From Aspidiotus rigidus (lineage: Eukaryota > Arthropoda > Insecta > Hemiptera > Diaspididae), in contig JAVHKY010000082.1 of NCBI GenBank assembly GCA_035079385.1, positions 372,001-436,000 of the forward strand: DNA of 64,000 nt, written 5' to 3'. Under the pieces are notes generated by a model. That model saw nothing but the letters and a program-made list of their open reading frames with translations. It made no database searches and had not been told where the DNA came from. Below are positions 60,228 to 64,000 of this stretch, piece after piece (the first letter of the stretch is position 1; every line of letters starts with the position of its first letter). Both the position numbers and the translations under genes were made by a program.

Positions 60228-62380
60228 TCTCTCTTCTGATCACACACCGGTGCTGCTCACATTAAGCTCTCACCCGCTGCGTAAACCAACTCGAGAAATC
60301 TTCCATAATCGAAAGACTGACTGGGACCAGTACAGGAGTAACATCGACTCAGAGATTGTGCTCCCCACGGGAACTATCAAGATGACTGAAATTAACAATG
60401 CAGTTAACTACTTTACCAACATCCTCCGGAAAGCTGCAAAAAGTGCCAGCCCTGGAATGGAAGCCTCCAGCCCAATAGTTTACATCCCTAGAGACATACG
60501 AGAACTTGTGCGAGAAAAGAGACGAGCTAGACGCAAATGGCATCGCTGCAGAAGAAGGTCGGACAAATCATTGTTGAATGCGCTCTCAAAGCGACTTACG
60601 ATGAAAATCCGCGAATTTCGGAACAACTCTTTTCAGAGATATATCGAAAACCTTGATCCGACCGATAGTACAGACTACTCCATTTGGAAGGCGACTCGTA
60701 ACATAAAACGCCCTACATTACCCATCCCACCTATCAGAAAGACTGATCTCAGCTGGGCTCGTAGCGACCAGGAAAAGGCTAACGTGTTTGCCGAACACCT
60801 GGCTGCGCAATTTCAACCAAACGAGATTCCATCATCGCTGAAACTTAATACGGTTTCCAAACGTCGCTGCAACGATATTGAACTCTTCAGTCCTCTTATG
60901 ACGGCCAAAGAAATCGATAAACTCAGCTGCAAAAAGTCACCTGGACTCGACGGGGTGACAGGAAAAATGCTTCGCGAACTATCTCGAAAGGGAATACTAT
61001 TCCTCACGTTAGTCTTTAACGCAATAGTAATAAACAAATACTTCCCAGACCCCTGGAAAACCGCGAAGGTAATTGTGATTTTGAAGCCGGGTAAGCCTGC
61101 GGAAAAACCATCGTCATATCGACCTATCTCCTTACTCCCGGTTGCGAGTAAACTATTTGAACGGCTACTAATGCTGCGACTAAAGCCTATCATCGATGAC
61201 AATGAAATTATTCCTGAATTTCAATTCGGCTTTAGAAGTAAACATTCGACAACCGAGCAAGCGCATAACGTCGCAAAATTAGCGAGCGAAGCTCTTGAAA
61301 AGAAATCCTTCTGCTGTAGCGCCTTTCTCGATGTCGCACAGGCTTTCGATCGAGTCTGGCACGCCGGCCTCCTGCATAAACTGCAGACGATGCTTCCGCT
61401 ACACTTTGTGCAAATATTCGAATCGTACCTCACTAGTCGAAAGTTTATTGTCAACTTCAATGATACCATGTCAACCATTCAAGATATCCACGCGGGTGTC
61501 CCACAGGGAAGTGTCGTTGGACCCATACTGTACAACCTGTATACAGCCGATATTCCAACTTCTCCTTTGGTGGAAAGCTCAGTCTTTGCAGATGATACTG
61601 CTATTCTCACCATTGATAAGAATCTACCTACGGCGACGAAACGGCTTCAAACCCATCTTGACAAGCTTACAAAATGGAGTAACCAGTGGAAAATAGCGAT
61701 TAACACAGGTAAATCAGCTCACATAAACTTCACGCTACGAAAGGAAAAACCCATCCCCATACAGCTAAATGATACGGTTGTTCCTTATCAGACAACTACC
61801 AAATATCTTGGCGTACTCTTCGACCAGGGACTAACCTGGAGAGATCATATCGAAGCTAAAACCAAAGCCACACGGATAAAATATCGTTCACACTACTGGC
61901 TAATGGGTAAACATTCACCCTTATCGTTGAAAAACAAACGACTATTGTACGTAGCTGTTATTCGGCCAACCTGGTCGTATGCAGCACCAGTCTGGTGCAC
62001 AGCAAGTAAATCCAATATCGACAAACTGGAGAGACGACAAAATACCATTATCCGGAACATGGTAAATGCGTATAGGTACACGAGGAATGCCGACCTACTG
62101 AAGGATCTAGAAATACCCACTGTTCGTGAACTTATTACACAGATGTGTGACAAATACGAAAAACGCCTCCACGCACACCCAAATAGTAGAGCCATCATGC
62201 TCCTTGATAGTACGCTAGAAACTCGCCGCCTTAAGCGGCATAGGCTACTGTTTTAAATTAAGAAAATGTATATTATCATAATATCCTAAATCGCGTATCT
62301 ATCGATGCATACTTCTAAATATCTACGCATGTAATTAGATAGTCGAAGTATCAAAATAAATCTTTAAAAAAAAAAAAAAA
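60228..62380 (+). mobile_element. Jockey LINE insertion with 11-bp TSD
   Basis: Flanked by ACTTCTCGTCT at 60217-60227 and 62381-62391. AATAAA stands at 62355-62360 and the poly(A) tail fills 62366-62380. It interrupts LINE fragment A, whose frame is continuous across the empty site. Confidence 0.9.
60229..62256 (+). CDS. Jockey-type LINE ORF2, 5'-truncated but open
   Basis: An uninterrupted frame of about 675 codons. It starts inside the endonuclease C-terminus (SSDHTPVLLTLS, 60232-60267), so the endonuclease is lost. RT motifs follow: KKSPGLDGVTGKML (60931), SYRPISLLPVASKLFERLL (61117), AFLDVAQAFDRVWHAGLLHK (61321), GVPQGSVVGPILYNLYTADI (61495) and FADDTAIL (61585). The thumb (TTKYLGVLFDQGLTWRDHI) and C-terminal region continue to TAA. 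No RNase H is seen. The intact frame with perfect target duplications indicates a recent insertion, dead on arrival by 5' truncation. The host-cell role of this family is retrotransposition by target-primed reverse transcription. Confidence 0.9.
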   Translation, partial: LSSDHTPVLLTLSSHPLRKPTREIFHNRKTDWDQYRSNIDSEIVLPTGTIKMTEINNAVNYFTNILRKAAKSASPGMEASSPIVYIPRDIRELVREKRRARRKWHRCRRRSDKSLLNALSKRLTMKIREFRNNSFQRYIENLDPTDSTDYSIWKATRNIKRPTLPIPPIRKTDLSWARSDQEKANVFAEHLAAQFQPNEIPSSLKLNTVSKRRCNDIELFSPLMTAKEIDKLSCKKSPGLDGVTGKMLRELSRKGILFLTLVFNAIVINKYFPDPWKTAKVIVILKPGKPAEKPSSYRPISLLPVASKLFERLLMLRLKPIIDDNEIIPEFQFGFRSKHSTTEQAHNVAKLASEALEKKSFCCSAFLDVAQAFDRVWHAGLLHKLQTMLPLHFVQIFESYLTSRKFIVNFNDTMSTIQDIHAGVPQGSVVGPILYNLYTADIPTSPLVESSVFADDTAILTIDKNLPTATKRLQTHLDKLTKWSNQWKIAINTGKSAHINFTLRKEKPIPIQLNDTVVPYQTTTKYLGVLFDQGLTWRDHIEAKTKATRIKYRSHYWLMGKHSPLSLKNKRLLYVAVIRPTWSYAAPVWCTASKSNIDKLERRQNTIIRNMVNAYRYTRNADLLKDLEIPTVRELITQMCDKYEKRLHAHPNSRAIMLLDSTLETRRLKRHRLLF

Positions 62381-62610
62381 ACTTCTCGTCTGTGTACGCA
62401 CAGGACAAAAAAAAATGCATAATCCCGATTTCCGTGAAAATGTTTCTGTCAAGGCTGGAAGTGTGATTAATATACCAGATATATGCCAGCACCAGGTGGC
62501 TGAATCCTTCAAACGTTTAAAACCGAAAAGAGCACTGAGACCTGATAAAATACTGGCCTACATTTGTAAAGGATGCCAGAAATTTTTGGTGGAACCCCTC
62601 GCTCATCAAC
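62381..62610 (+). pseudogene. LINE fragment A, right part
   Basis: Continues from 60227: KCHNPDFRENV-like linker, then LKPKRALRPDKILAYICKGC (RT start; usual form LKPxKAxGPDxIPxxxxKGC) and FLVEPLAH. It breaks off at about 62610, where R1-like ORF1 sequence starts. Confidence 0.65.
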
Positions 62611-63280
62611 GGCAGCAGCAATCGCAAACTGCAGCAACAGCAGCAGAAATCACAAATGCAACCGCAGCCGCAACAGCAACGGAATGCCCAGCCCCTGCAG
62701 GCAGCACCGCAGCAACAGCATCGGCAACCGCGACTGCAACCGCAACCTCAACCGCGACCACAGCCGCAACCGCATGCCCAGAAGCAACAGCCTCTGCAGG
62801 AAGCTCCAACAGCTGATGACGCACCCACCTGAAGTCAGGTGGTGTCCCGGCGCACCCGGAAGAAGAACTTTCAGCCGCCTATTGCAACTGAGAGTAAACC
62901 CCTCAAGCTACAGCTTCTCCAGAAGCGACGCCCACGAGGTGGGGCAGTTATATTAAAGAGGACTTTGGAAGAGGTGAAGTACACGGACCTCCTCAAGAAA
63001 GCTCACGCGCACTTGTCCCTTGCGGAGTATGAACTCACGCCAGTAGGGACAAGGTACACGGGCAGAGGTGAGATGATCATCGAGCTGAGAGGCGCAGACC
63101 CCAATAGCCAAAGCATTCCGGACTTCGCCGCTAAGCTGAAGGAAGTGCTGGGAGATGGAACGGAGGTCCTACAACCCCAGCGCCAGATGGGTCTCCTGAT
63201 CCTAGACGTTGAGGAGTCAGTGACTGATGAAGAGATCCGGCTGGCACTTGGTATTGGATCAATAAAATTATCATCATTAG
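62611..63280 (+). pseudogene. R1-clade LINE ORF1 (gag-like) fragment
   Basis: The first part is Gln/Pro-rich (CAG/CCGCAA repeats, 62611-62815) and ends at an in-frame TGA near 62830. The second part, 62839-63270, gives KRRPRGGAVILKRTLEEVKY, then ADPNSQSIPDFAAKLKEVLG and LDVEESVTDEEIRLALG. This is the pattern of R1/TRAS-type ORF1 before the CCHC knuckles, which are missing. The alternative Ala-rich and Thr-rich frames over the repeat are ignored. Confidence 0.65.
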
Positions 63281-64000
63281 AGATTCATTCCTTCGTCACT
63301 GATTCCATGTTTTTTTTTTATTCCCTCCCCCCTACCGTTACCTGAAGAAAATTTCATCGTGGGGAATTTGCTAATTCAGTGGTTTATTTTCATACGCCGG
63401 CCGAAAATGAACATTACTTACGAGTACAAACCGATTTGTAGCGCACTTCGAGAATTTATACAAATTTGTATAACGTTTCTCCGTTAGTACTTTGATTACC
63501 GAAACTAAATGCATAGTATCGTCGAAGACAAACATAAGATAAAATACACTCAGATGTGCATCACGTTATGAATTAGCTCCATTGGAGGAAGGAAGGAAAA
63601 GAGAATGACGAGACCTTTGTACTTCTAGATAACTTCATGGTTTCCAATGATCAGAACAATAAAGAAAATAGATTTTAAAAAACAAAGAAAGTAGTGGAGC
63701 AGAGAAAAGTGATAAAGTGCTATTAAAAGTAATAAACAAGTTTCTATTGCAATCTCACCAAATTTAGTCTTTCCCCATGAACATTGTAGACTTCGCTCGG
63801 TGGCTCAAGTAATCTAATTTTAATTTATGACCTCTAAATAACATTTTTACATCAATTCATCTTGACAACCTAAATAACAGAATAAGCTATCCCAGATAGT
63901 AATCAAGCCACTGAGCAAAGTCTACAATGTTAATGTGAGAATGAACTAATTTCGTTGAAATAGCATTAAGAACTTGTTTAGAACTTTTAATAGCAATTTA
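63281..64000. other. No gene recognised
   Basis: AT-rich end of the window. Its one structure is an inverted pair with ~30-bp arms (63776-63805 and 63906-63935, sharing AACATTGTAGACTT.GCTC), spaced about 100 bp, possibly a tiny fold-back element. Confidence 0.4.

Noticed and set aside
62606..62824. Ala/Val-rich minus-strand ORF and Thr/Ala-rich plus-strand ORF
   Set aside because: Shadows of the CAG/CCGCAA repeat whose Gln/Pro frame fits R1 ORF1 better.

Overview
The window looks like nuclear DNA of an animal, almost certainly an arthropod and probably an insect. It is AT-rich and intron-bearing, dominated by degraded eukaryotic transposable elements, and carries two exons of an Iroquois-class homeobox gene whose residues are closer to insect araucan/caupolican than to mirror. 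A sap-feeding hemipteran (mealybug or aphid-like) is a guess from general impression only. No prokaryotic operon, CRISPR array or recognisable viral genome is present.

Host gene. Exons at 51361-51032 and 23272-23154, both minus strand, have canonical splice sites and compatible phase. They are separated by a 27.8 kb intron that fills the centre of the window. The exon with the start codon and the homeodomain exons were not found and probably lie outside. Other possible genes are a two-exon 204-codon gene (6930-7862) and an unrecognised ORF (17128-17598).

Mobile elements, left to right. At 2.3-10.4 kb: three Penelope-like elements (PLEs), a hAT element with 8-bp target duplications, a nested MITE, and a 3.2 kb element with near-perfect terminal inverted repeats (TIRs) carrying the two-exon gene. 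At 11-22 kb: Helitron and PLE fragments, a tRNA-derived SINE, a TIR MITE and tandem repeats. In the intron: a complete non-autonomous Helitron, remnants of LINEs and a gypsy integrase, fold-back elements, a Tc1/mariner-type MITE nested in another element, a large duplicated and inverted array, a decayed Ty3/gypsy element with short LTRs, and a 3.2 kb TIR-bracketed unit with a spliced tyrosine-recombinase gene. At 52-57 kb: three more Helitron copies, two of which carry a very short hairpin insertion with its own target duplication. At 57-63 kb: a nest of PLEs and LINEs, including one long open Jockey-type ORF.

Most unusual points: (i) a Crypton-like tyrosine recombinase inside 23-bp perfect TIRs, with a short relative elsewhere in the window; (ii) a 242-bp insertion into that gene carrying a hammerhead-ribozyme core and a 13-bp target duplication; (iii) a 65-88 bp mobile unit found twice with different target duplications, plus a diverged relative; (iv) a spliced gene enclosed by TIRs. 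All functional calls come from reading translations and motifs by eye; no database search was run.
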